DNA of 24,612 nucleotides from DATLWN01 sp964422615. GTDB taxonomy: Bacteria > Pseudomonadota > Zetaproteobacteria > Mariprofundales > Mariprofundaceae. Below, one piece after another: positions 7,141 through 18,143 of this stretch; the stretch's first letter is position 1, and the number at the start of each line of letters is the position of its first letter. The DNA lies in assembly GCA_964422615.1 (NCBI GenBank), contig CAYRBJ010000028.1, positions 1-24,612 of the forward strand, given 5' to 3'. Made by a program: the position numbers and the translations under genes. The notes beneath the pieces are model-generated. The model was not told where the DNA came from. It searched no databases and saw only the letters and a list, made by a program, of their open reading frames with translations.

Positions 7141-7189
7141 GACGGATATCCGCATTCAGGCCGCAAGCCGGCACAAGGAGGAACCCGAA

Positions 7190-7564
7190 ATGGCCGAGAA
7201 AGCCCCATCCACCAGAGCCAATGACCCGGCACCGGACCCCTACCGCGAGGAGATGGACAAGCTGAAGAATGACATCGGCAAACTGCAATCGGATGTCAGC
7301 GAGCTTGTCAACCTGCTGAAGGATTCCGCAGCCGATAAGGGCGCCGACGTCAAAGGCAAGGTCAGCCGGGAGGGCGAACGCATCTTCGACGAGGTGATGG
7401 CAAGGCTGGACGAAAGCGTCACACGCGGCAAAAAGACCGTCGATGACGTGGGTGAGCAGATTAGCGAACACCCCGTCAGCGCTCTGTTCATCACCTTCGG
7501 CCTCGGTTATATACTCGCCAAGCTGACGGAACATGGAGGAGGCGGCTCTGCGAAGCCTGACTGA
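7190..7564 (+). CDS. YqjD/ElaB-like (DUF883) tail-anchored membrane protein
   Basis: A 124-residue protein with a charged, helical, probably coiled-coil body (residues about 19-100, rich in K, E, D) and one C-terminal hydrophobic segment, ALFITFGLGYILAKL, preceded by the EHPVSAL motif that in this family leads into the membrane anchor. The build matches DUF883 proteins such as YqjD and ElaB, which anchor at the inner membrane and in E. coli associate with ribosomes in stationary phase. ATG 7190 follows AAGGAGG at 7175-7181; the frame is open further upstream but lacks a ribosome site there. It is the first of three overlapping genes. The assignment rests on architecture and motif, not on strong sequence identity. 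Confidence 0.7.
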   Translation: MAEKAPSTRANDPAPDPYREEMDKLKNDIGKLQSDVSELVNLLKDSAADKGADVKGKVSREGERIFDEVMARLDESVTRGKKTVDDVGEQISEHPVSALFITFGLGYILAKLTEHGGGGSAKPD

Positions 7565-7823
7565 CATCATCATCGCCCTGACCGATCTGGCCGAAGCCGA
7601 GGGACGCGCGTTGCGGCGCGCCATTTTCCGCACCGGCTGGGGGCTGGCCTGCATGCTGGTGATGGGCCTGCTGGTCGCGGGAGGGCTCGGCCTGTGCCTG
7701 TGGGCCGCTTACCAGTACATGGCCGGCCAGTTGGGCCACATCGAGGCGGCATTGCTGGCCGGGGCTGCATCGCTACTGCTGGCAGGAGGTTTCGCATGGC
7801 TGGCGATTCGCCTCAGCCGCTGA
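7533..7823 (+). CDS. small two-helix membrane protein (YqjE/holin-superfamily-like)
   Basis: A 96-residue protein. An amphipathic N-terminal helix (LTDIIIALTDLAEAEGRALRR) is followed by two transmembrane helices at about residues 35-58 and 70-91 with a short loop. This is the layout of YqjE-type proteins, often annotated as phage holin family (DUF1469), although this example is shorter than usual. It overlaps the upstream gene by 32 bp and the downstream gene by 28 bp, so its expression is tied to theirs. ATG 7533 is the only ordinary start near the family-like N-terminus; the GGAGGAGG at 7535-7542 lies just inside it. A role in cell lysis is not implied, since the genes around it are not phage genes. 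Confidence 0.65.
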   Translation: MEEAALRSLTDIIIALTDLAEAEGRALRRAIFRTGWGLACMLVMGLLVAGGLGLCLWAAYQYMAGQLGHIEAALLAGAASLLLAGGFAWLAIRLSR

Positions 7824-8017
7824 GCACCGAAGAGGCCAAAGAGCGCCTCAAGGCCGTCACGCATCAGACCAGCCTGCAATCCTGGGTGCATGACAGCCCA
7901 TGGGGTTTCCTTGCTCTGGCCATTGGCGGGGGGTTTCTTGCCGGCCGCCTGCCCGTGGTGCGAACATCGATGATGCTGGCGCTGGCCCGCACCATCCTCA
8001 CCCTGTCAAAGAAGTAA
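7796..8017 (+). CDS. small membrane protein (YqjK position, unknown function)
   Basis: A 73-residue protein with a charged, helical N-terminal third (STEEAKERLKAV) and a glycine-rich membrane segment (GFLALAIGGGFLAGRLP), followed by a second weakly hydrophobic stretch and a basic end. ATG 7796 sits 5 nt after AGGAGGT (7784-7790), the best ribosome site of the three-gene set, which supports translation despite the 28-bp overlap with the gene before it. The WVHDSPWGFLALAIGGG arrangement resembles the anchor of YqjD/ElaB proteins, so it may be a second, shortened copy of that anchor type. Its last 20 bp overlap the tail of the convergent glycosyltransferase-like gene. Confidence 0.65.
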   Translation: MAGDSPQPLSTEEAKERLKAVTHQTSLQSWVHDSPWGFLALAIGGGFLAGRLPVVRTSMMLALARTILTLSKK

Positions 8018-9116
8018 TCATCTCTGCCATCGCGGCAAGGTCCCCGCCGGCCAGTGCGGCCCGGATGATCCCCGCCGCCTCGATCTCGCCGCCGGCCGGG
8101 CATGGCGGATAGGTCCGATCGGAGCTGAAGGCCGATTCCAGCGCGGCAGCCCAGTCGCCATTCCGGAAAAATTCGCGGTCGAGTTCAAACGAAGGGGCAT
8201 GGGCCTGCAGCCAGTCCCGCAGGAATGGATATTCGGGAAACGCCGGGCGTGCCACGTAGACCACTGGCCTTGTCGCCCGCCAGGCCTCGCTGACGATGCC
8301 GTAGCCGGGCTTGCACACGATCACGTCCACAGCCCGGATCAGATCCGCCATATCCGAACCCACCGGCACGGCCTGCACATTCGCGGGCATCTCCGCTTCT
8401 GGCAGCTCGGGCATGACGAACCGCCAGCCGGCCATCCGTTCCATGGCCTCGATGCGAAATGGCGGCACACCGCTGCCGCCGAACATCACCAGCGCCACCC
8501 GGTCCGCATTCGCAAACCCAAACCTTTGACGGAGCGGTCGACGCGGGATACTGCTTTTCCTGGCGATCAGGCCGATCTTCCGCTGCCGCGGAAAGCTGGG
8601 CATCGGCATGCCAAGCGGTAGCGCCAGCAACAGGGTGCAGGCCCGGTGCGCCGCGGCGATCTGCTCCAGACTGGCATGACCCGCCGGGAACAGCGGCGTG
8701 TAGATTGCATGCCAGTCGATGCTGGCAAGCCCGATCGACGGAATCCCGGCACGAGCCGCGGCAGCGAATGCCAGCGGCGCGATATCGGAAAGCACCAGAT
8801 CGGCACCGGAGTCACGCAGGAATTCGACCTCCTGCCCTATCCTCTCTTCCCAGTGGTGATGGAATTTCTCAACCGCTTTGCTGGTAGCCGGGATATCCTC
8901 GTTGATGGCATCACGCTGGATCACCCCGACATCGACCTGCCCGGACACCAACTCAAACGGGTAGGCGCTGCGCGCCTCGATGATCGCCTTCGGCAGACCC
9001 GTACGCAGCACGATGCGGATGTCCGGATCACCATCGTGCAACGCCTGCAGCACCGGCGCCACCTGTGCCCAATGCCCGAAGCCATGGGCGCTGATATAAG
9101 CGACAACCGTCCTCAT
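7998..9116 (-). CDS. glycosyltransferase-like protein, related to the N-terminal domain of L-arabinokinase
   Basis: A 372-residue protein with a GT-B (MurG/UDP-glycosyltransferase-like) fold pattern. The N-terminal AYISAHGFGHWAQVAPV (residues 6-22) matches the glycine/histidine loop of these enzymes. LVLSDIAPLAFAAAARAGIP (108-126), VALVMFGGSG (207-216) and VDVIVCKPGYGIVSEA (263-278) follow; the last resembles the nucleotide-sugar-binding segment. The order of these blocks recalls the non-kinase N-terminal half of plant L-arabinokinase; no GHMP kinase domain is attached here. The sugar donor and acceptor are unknown. Its ATG overlaps the uvrB stop by 4 bp (ATGA), indicating translational coupling. 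No signal peptide is seen, so it should act in the cytoplasm. Confidence 0.75.
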   Translation of the reverse strand: MRTVVAYISAHGFGHWAQVAPVLQALHDGDPDIRIVLRTGLPKAIIEARSAYPFELVSGQVDVGVIQRDAINEDIPATSKAVEKFHHHWEERIGQEVEFLRDSGADLVLSDIAPLAFAAAARAGIPSIGLASIDWHAIYTPLFPAGHASLEQIAAAHRACTLLLALPLGMPMPSFPRQRKIGLIARKSSIPRRPLRQRFGFANADRVALVMFGGSGVPPFRIEAMERMAGWRFVMPELPEAEMPANVQAVPVGSDMADLIRAVDVIVCKPGYGIVSEAWRATRPVVYVARPAFPEYPFLRDWLQAHAPSFELDREFFRNGDWAAALESAFSSDRTYPPCPAGGEIEAAGIIRAALAGGDLAAMAEMITSLTG

Positions 9117-11092
9117 GGTTCATCGGCTGTTTCGAGTTTCTGCAGCTCGTCGCGGTAGGTCGCGGCATCCTCGAAGCGCAGGTCGGCGGCGGCCTCGTGC
9201 ATCAGCCGCTCCAGCTCCTGCATGCGCGCCTTGCGCCCCTCCTCCGTCAAAGGCTCCGGCTCGGCGACCTCCGGGATATGGCCGTAATCCAGCTCGTACA
9301 CCGAGCCCAGGATGTCCTGGATTTCCTTCTTGATCGTCTGCGGCGTGATGCCGTGCTCGGCGTTGTAGGCCAGCTGCTTGGCCCGCCTGCGCTCGGTCTC
9401 GCCGATGGCGCGGGACATCGAATCGGTGATCTTGTCGGCATACAGGATCACGTGGCCTTCGACGTTGCGCGCGGCACGCCCGATGGTCTGGATCAGCGAG
9501 CGCTCACTGCGCAAAAAGCCCTCCTTGTCGGCATCGAAGATGGCCACGAGCGCCACCTCCGGCAGATCCAGCCCCTCGCGGAGCAGATTGATGCCGACGA
9601 GGATGTCGAAGGTGCCCAGGCGCAGGTCGCGCAGGATCTCCATGCGCTCGACCGTGTCGATGTCCGAATGCAGGTAGCGCACCTTCAGGTTCAGGTTGTT
9701 CAGGTACTCGCTCAGGTCCTCGGCCATACGCTTGGTCAGGCAGGTGGCGAGCACACGAAATCCCCGCTCCACCACGGCCGTGGCCTGAGACACGAAGTCG
9801 TCGACCTGGCTGGCTGCCGGGCGCACCTCGATCTCCGGATCGACGAGACCTGTCGGCCGGATCACCTGTTCGACGAAGGCGCCGTGTGTCTTGTCCATCT
9901 CGTACGGTCCGGGCGTGGCCGACACGTAGATGGCCTGCGGCACCACAGCCTCGAACTCATGGAATTGCAGCGGCCGGTTGTCCAGGGCGCTGGGAAGGCG
10001 AAAACCGAAATCGACCAGCGTCTGCTTGCGCGAGCGGTCGCCCTTGAACATGCCGCCGATCTGCGGGATCGTCACATGCGATTCGTCGATGACGACCAGG
10101 GCGTTGTTCGGCAGGTAGTCGAGCAACGTTGGCGGCGCCTCGCCCGGGGCGCGACCGGTCAGGTGCCGCGAATAGTTCTCGATGCCGTTGCAGTAGCCGA
10201 CCTCCTGGATCATCTCCAGATCGAAGATGGTGCGCTGCTCCAGGCGCTGGGCCTCGACCAGCTTGTTACGGTCGTGCAGCTCGGCCAGGCGCTCGGCCAG
10301 CTCCGCCTTGATCGCCTCCATGGCGCGCATAAGCTGCTCGCGCGGCGTTACGTAATGGCTCTTGGGAAAGATCGTGTACTTGTGCAGCGATTCGAGGCGC
10401 TTGCCGGTCAAGGGATCGAAACTGGAGATGGCATCGACATCGTCGCCGAAGAACTCGATGCGCACGGCGAAATCCTCGGCGTGCGCCGGGAAGACCTCCA
10501 GCACATCCCCCCTGAGACGGAAAGTGCCGCGGTGGAAATCCACGTCGTTGCGCTCGTATTGCAGCTCCACCAGCTTGGCCACGGCGGCGCGCTGGTCCTG
10601 GGCGCGCCCGACCTCGAAGTACTGCAGCATGTTGGCATAGGCCTCGGGGCTGCCGAGGCCGTAGATGCACGACACCGAGGCCACGATCAGCACGTCCTCG
10701 CGCTCCAGCAGCGCGCGTGTGGCGGCATGGCGCATGCGATCGATGTGCTCGTTGATCGAGGAGTCCTTCTCGATATAGGTGTCCGACGAGGGTACGTAGG
10801 CCTCGGGCTGGTAGTAGTCGTAATAGGACACGAAATACTCGACAGCGTTGTCCGGGAAGAACTGCTTGAACTCGCCGTACAGCTGGGCGGCCAGGGTCTT
10901 GTTCGGGGCCAGGATCAGCGTCGGCTTCTGCACCTTCTCGACGACGCAGGCGATGGTGTAGGTCTTGCCGGAGCCGGTGACGCCGAGCAGCGTCTGGTGC
11001 TTCTCACCCTGGCGGATGCCGGCCACCAGTTGCCGGATGGCCTCCGGTTGATCGCCCTGGGGTTTAAAGTCTCCTGCCAATGTGAATTGCAT
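9113..11092 (-). CDS. uvrB: UvrABC system protein B (excinuclease subunit)
   Basis: The damage-verifying helicase-like subunit of nucleotide excision repair, loaded by UvrA and pairing with UvrC for incision. About 659 residues, the normal length. Walker A GVTGSGKT is at residues 37-44, followed by the DNA-clamping beta-hairpin SYYDYYQPEAYVPSSDTYIE, the DESH box in VVIDESHVTIPQ, helicase motif VI in QTIGRAARN, and the C-terminal UVR domain (LMHEAAADLRFEDAATYRDEL) that contacts UvrC. I use ATG 11092, which gives the family-like N-terminus; ATG 11110 is a possible start. The 117-bp gap to typA shows no CTGT-N8-ACAG LexA box, so SOS control is not supported here. The stop codon overlaps the start of the next gene. 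Confidence 0.97.
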   Translation of the reverse strand: MQFTLAGDFKPQGDQPEAIRQLVAGIRQGEKHQTLLGVTGSGKTYTIACVVEKVQKPTLILAPNKTLAAQLYGEFKQFFPDNAVEYFVSYYDYYQPEAYVPSSDTYIEKDSSINEHIDRMRHAATRALLEREDVLIVASVSCIYGLGSPEAYANMLQYFEVGRAQDQRAAVAKLVELQYERNDVDFHRGTFRLRGDVLEVFPAHAEDFAVRIEFFGDDVDAISSFDPLTGKRLESLHKYTIFPKSHYVTPREQLMRAMEAIKAELAERLAELHDRNKLVEAQRLEQRTIFDLEMIQEVGYCNGIENYSRHLTGRAPGEAPPTLLDYLPNNALVVIDESHVTIPQIGGMFKGDRSRKQTLVDFGFRLPSALDNRPLQFHEFEAVVPQAIYVSATPGPYEMDKTHGAFVEQVIRPTGLVDPEIEVRPAASQVDDFVSQATAVVERGFRVLATCLTKRMAEDLSEYLNNLNLKVRYLHSDIDTVERMEILRDLRLGTFDILVGINLLREGLDLPEVALVAIFDADKEGFLRSERSLIQTIGRAARNVEGHVILYADKITDSMSRAIGETERRRAKQLAYNAEHGITPQTIKKEIQDILGSVYELDYGHIPEVAEPEPLTEEGRKARMQELERLMHEAAADLRFEDAATYRDELQKLETADEP

Positions 11093-11174
11093 GCGCCGAA
11101 GCCTAGGCATCCGGCCCGGCGATGCCAGCGCTTTTACGCCTGCTTGACGTCGCCCTTTCCTTGTGCCGCGTGCC

Positions 11175-11183
11175 TGCTACTAT
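11175..11183 (+). promoter_or_regulatory. extended -10 promoter for typA
   Basis: TG (11175-11176), one base, then TACTAT (11178-11183) forms an extended -10 about 27 bp before the typA ATG. A -35 is weak at best (TTTCCT with 17-bp spacing); the better TTGACG at 11144-11149 is 28 bp away, too far to pair with it. Transcription would start near 11190. Confidence 0.45.
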
Positions 11184-11209
11184 GCGCCGCAATTTACGAG
11201 GTACCCTCT

Positions 11210-13027
<1,818 letters not shown>

Positions 13028-13052
13028 GCCTCCCGGGGCTCAGGCGAAGACG

Positions 13053-13385
13053 CTATGCCTCGTCCGGTTCCGAATCGCGCAAAAACTCGAAGAGCATGTC
13101 GACGAATTTCGGATCGACCTTCCGATACCTCGACCATATTTCGACCCGTTCGTATGCCTTGATGCCCATCGCGCGCCAATTTTCCAGATCGGTCTCGACG
13201 CCGCGTTTGGCCTCATTGACGAAGTACGTTACGGCCGCTTCCTCGGGTTTCATGCCCTGGCGCTTGCACTGCTTGGCGACAGCAAACATCGCATCCTCAT
13301 CCGCTCTGTTGCGGTGCACGATGGGGACCTCAAGCTCTGAAAGAGCCGTCATGAAATTCGAAGAAAAGGAATAAAGCGCCCTCAT
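13053..13385 (-). CDS. uncharacterised 110-residue protein
   Basis: I do not recognise this protein. It is small, soluble and mostly helical, with alternating charged and hydrophobic residues (KRQGMKPEEAAVTYFVNEAKRG; KVDPKFVDMLFEFLRDSEPDEA) and an acidic C-terminus. It has a single cysteine (residue 40) and no membrane segment or signal peptide. ATG 13385 follows a purine-rich GGGAGGGGG, supporting it as the start; the frame stays open upstream across the hupE region, but there it is only a shadow of that gene. It lies between typA (convergent, 25 bp apart) and hupE (same strand, 209 bp apart). Coding status rests on the ribosome site, the filled gap and protein-like composition. Confidence 0.65.
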   Translation of the reverse strand: MRALYSFSSNFMTALSELEVPIVHRNRADEDAMFAVAKQCKRQGMKPEEAAVTYFVNEAKRGVETDLENWRAMGIKAYERVEIWSRYRKVDPKFVDMLFEFLRDSEPDEA

Positions 13386-13594
13386 ACCCTGATCCCCCTC
13401 CCTTATCCCCGCCCGCTGCCAGCGAGACGCAAGTTTATGCCCGCACCGCCATGCCCGGTAACCTCCTCCACCCATTGGAGCCGCCCGCAACCCCCCATTC
13501 TCCGGCAACAAGCCAGGCACGCAATGGGAAATCATCAAAACCTTGGGCGTACTTATTGCTCCGCATGCATAGCGGCGGCATGTCTGTCCGGAAT
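13386..13594. other. intergenic region between hupE and the 110-residue protein gene
   Basis: About 209 bp, the longest gene-free stretch in the window. I see no convincing ORF, tRNA, riboswitch core or terminator with a U-tract. A short CTCC-ACCCATT-GGAG hairpin is present near 13470-13485. A promoter for the downstream minus-strand gene is likely here, but I cannot place it with confidence. Confidence 0.5.
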
Positions 13595-14212
13595 TCAGCC
13601 CATGACCAACAAGACCAATCCCGGCAGCGCCACGGCAAGACCGCCCAAACGTGGCCACAGCCTGGGGGCATGCCGCAGCGTCCACATGCCCATGGTCACC
13701 CCGATCGCATGCAGCGTCGCCGTGGCCAACAGGAAACCGGCGGCATAGCCCAGTGGCGAGGCGGCATAGGGCATCTCCACGCCATGCGCATAGCCGTGGA
13801 ACAGCCCGAATACGGCAACCAGAGATACGGCCGGCCACAAGCCAGGCCGCGATTCCATGGCGATCAACATGCCAAGGGCAAGCAGCGATACGGCAATGCC
13901 GCCTTCCATCACGGGCACCGAGCCACCGCCCCCGATGGCCAGCAGGCAAGCCAACGCCGCCGAGGACAGGAAGGCCGACGGCAGCATCCAGATGGCCCTG
14001 CCCCCCAGCCTCGCTGCCCAGAATCCGACCGCCAGCATGGCCAGCAGGTGATCGTAGCCCGTGAACGGATGCATGAATCCGCCGGCAAAACCCATGCCGT
14101 GCACACCGATGATATGTGCCGAGGCCTGCCCCGGAAAGGCCAAGCCGGCCAGCATCGCTACCGTGAGCGTTTGAATGCGCAGGCCTACCCTGACGTGTCC
14201 CTGATGTGCCAT
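13595..14212 (-). CDS. HupE/UreJ family metal permease
   Basis: A 205-residue membrane protein of the HupE/UreJ family, whose members move nickel or cobalt for hydrogenase, urease or cobalamin enzymes. A signal-peptide-like N-terminus ends in GQASA (about residues 28-32), so H33 would be the first mature residue, a conserved feature. HPFTGYDHLLAMLAVGFWAA (48-67) and FGLFHGYAHGVEMP (135-148) are the two signature segments carrying the metal-ligand histidines and aspartate. Five or six further membrane helices follow the signal. ATG 14212 has GGGAGGT just upstream. No hydrogenase, urease or cobalamin gene lies nearby, so the metal and its use are open. Confidence 0.88.
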   Translation of the reverse strand: MAHQGHVRVGLRIQTLTVAMLAGLAFPGQASAHIIGVHGMGFAGGFMHPFTGYDHLLAMLAVGFWAARLGGRAIWMLPSAFLSSAALACLLAIGGGGSVPVMEGGIAVSLLALGMLIAMESRPGLWPAVSLVAVFGLFHGYAHGVEMPYAASPLGYAAGFLLATATLHAIGVTMGMWTLRHAPRLWPRLGGLAVALPGLVLLVMG

Positions 14213-14310
14213 CGCTACCTCCCTGCATCCCTCTCGCCGACGGGATCATGCGCTGTCATCCTTGAACGTAGAACCCAGATTCGCCTTCGGCAAGGCCATG
14301 CGCCCGACGG

Positions 14311-14339
14311 TTGCATTCCGTCCGCTTGCTGCTTACTTT
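14311..14339 (+). promoter_or_regulatory. possible sigma-70 promoter for uppP
   Basis: TTGCAT (14311-14316) and TACTTT (14334-14339) are separated by exactly 17 bp and lie 33 bp before the uppP start. Each hexamer matches the consensus at only about half its positions, so the spacing is the main support. Confidence 0.3.
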
Positions 14340-14371
14340 GCAGCGACACTTCCTGCACAAAGGATTTCCCC

Positions 14372-15195
14372 ATGCACACCCTGTACCTGCTGTTGATGGC
14401 CGTCATGCAAGGCATCAGCGAGCTTTTCCCGATCAGCAGCCTTGGCCACAGCGTGCTGATACCGGCACTGCTGCACTGGCCCATTGACCGAGAATCTGCG
14501 TGGTTCCTGCCGTTCATCGTTGTGTTGCATCTCGGTACCGCCACGGCGCTGCTGATCTATTTCCGGCAGGACTGGCTGCGGCTGTTCGGCGGACTGTGGC
14601 GAGCCCGCGGAGGTACGGATAACCCGGAGGCCAGGCTGTTCTGGCTGCTGGTGGTGGGTACGGTGCCGGCCGGTATCCTTGGCCTACTGCTGGAACACCG
14701 GGTTCGCCAGCTGTTCGGCGGCTTCGGCATTGTTGCCGTATTCCTGGCCCTGAACGGCCTGCTGCTGATCTGGGGTGATCGCCTGAAGCACCGCCAAGCC
14801 CGCCACCGTCTGGAGGAGCTGAGCTGGGCCAAGGCGTTGGGCATCGGTTGTGCGCAGGCGCTGGCCCTGATTCCGGGTATCTCCCGTTCGGGCGCCAGTC
14901 TGGTTGCCGGTCTGGCGTCTGGCCTGGAATACGACGCGGCGGCTCGTCTGTCCTTTCTGCTGGCCACCCCGATCATTGCCGCCGCCGGCGTACTGGAGGT
15001 GCCCAAGCTGCTGCACCACGCCGATCATGCGCCGCTGGACGCCATCCTGGTCAGCGGCGTGGTGGCCGGCGTGTTCGCCTACCTCAGCACCTGGTTCCTG
15101 ATGCGCTATTTCCGCAGCCACGAGGTCAAGGCCCTGCGGCCATTCGGCGTCTACTGCCTGATTCTGGGACTCGGCGCCCTCGCGCTCCACGGTTT

Positions 15196-15199
<4 letters not shown>
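14372..15199 (+). CDS. uppP: undecaprenyl-diphosphatase UppP (BacA)
   Basis: An inner-membrane phosphatase that turns undecaprenyl diphosphate into undecaprenyl phosphate, recycling the lipid carrier for peptidoglycan and other envelope polymers; overexpression gives bacitracin resistance. 275 residues with about eight hydrophobic segments. The two active-site motifs are present: QGISELFPISSLGH at residues 13-26 (Q/E-x3-E plus PxSSxGH) and PGISRSGAS at 168-176, where the final serine replaces the usual threonine. ATG 14372 follows AAAGGA (14359-14364). The reading frame is open far upstream, but the family N-terminus begins here. It is divergent from hupE, and its stop codon overlaps that of the opposing ATPase gene. 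Confidence 0.95.
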
Positions 15200-17442
<2,243 letters not shown>

Positions 17443-17566
17443 GAAACCCCTCTCCCTGACGGTAGCCGCAAGGTGCCTGACCGATCTGCGTCATGCTGAC
17501 AAGTATCATGCCATGATCAGCAGCCGCCGGTTACGGGATCACGCTGCCGCCCCGGAAATGGGTCCC

Positions 17567-18043
17567 TTACGCCAGCAGCGTAGCCTTGCGGATCAGGCTG
17601 CCATTGTGCACCGCATCGATCAGCTCCATACCTTCGATCACCTCACCGAAGACCGTGTATTGCCCATCAAGATGCGGCTGGGGAGCGTAACAGATGTAGA
17701 ACTGGCTGCCTGCCGAATCCGGATCAGAGGTGCGCGCCATGGCCACCGTACCGCGCACATGGCGGGTATCGTTGAACTCTGCCTTGATCCGGTAGCCGGG
17801 GCCGCCGGCACCGGTACCGTTCGGATCGCCGCCCTGGGCCATGAAACCGGGGATCACGCGATGGAAGCTCAGGCCATCGTAGAATCCCTCCTTCACCAGT
17901 ACCTTGAAATTTGCCACGGTGTCGGGTGCCACCTGCGGCAGCAGCTTGATGGTGACCGAACCATCGTCAAGATCCAGTCTGACGTGCATCCCTTCGGGAA
18001 TGTCGGGATCGCTGGCCAGCGGCGCCTTTTTGGGAAGAACCAT
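17567..18043 (-). CDS. peptidyl-prolyl cis-trans isomerase, cyclophilin type
   Basis: A 158-residue cyclophilin that catalyses proline isomerisation during protein folding. The active-site block FHRVIPGFMAQGGDP (residues 60-74) has the catalytic arginine and phenylalanine, and the SAGSQFYICYAPQPHLDG segment supplies the rest of the pocket. Histidine takes the position of the cyclosporin-binding tryptophan, as in many bacterial forms. I chose ATG 18043 because AAGGAGA lies just upstream at ideal spacing and no signal peptide follows, implying a cytoplasmic enzyme. The frame continues open upstream with a hydrophobic, AxA-like stretch (SLFSAGSVFAED), so a longer exported form from a non-ATG start cannot be fully excluded. 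It lies 100 bp downstream of truB on the same strand. Confidence 0.92.
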   Translation of the reverse strand: MVLPKKAPLASDPDIPEGMHVRLDLDDGSVTIKLLPQVAPDTVANFKVLVKEGFYDGLSFHRVIPGFMAQGGDPNGTGAGGPGYRIKAEFNDTRHVRGTVAMARTSDPDSAGSQFYICYAPQPHLDGQYTVFGEVIEGMELIDAVHNGSLIRKATLLA

Positions 18044-18143
18044 CTTTCTCTCCTTGATCGCATCGAATGGGATATCTTCGGCAAACACCGAACCGGCCGA
18101 GAACAGGCTCGGGACAGCCGGGGAAACCAGGGGGCGTAACGTT

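Noticed and set aside
9197..11209. A very long open frame on the plus strand runs antisense to uvrB and in phase with typA.
   Set aside because: It mirrors the codon pattern of the strongly conserved uvrB, has no ribosome site, and TypA homology starts only at 11210.
11093..11209. Possible SOS (LexA) operator ahead of uvrB.
   Set aside because: No CTGT-N8-ACAG sequence or close variant is visible on either strand.
13386..14249. Upstream in-frame extension of the 110-residue protein gene to almost 400 codons.
   Set aside because: Most of it overlaps the well-supported hupE gene on the same strand in another frame; the ribosome site favours ATG 13385.
14282..14297. Small hairpin GCCTT-CGGC-AAGGC between hupE and uppP.
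   Set aside because: Only five base pairs and no U-tract on either strand; not a credible terminator or riboswitch.
17443..17566. GC-rich inverted segments between the cyclophilin stop and the ATPase start that could be a terminator.
   Set aside because: Only about five consecutive pairs form and no T-run follows, so an intrinsic terminator is not supported.
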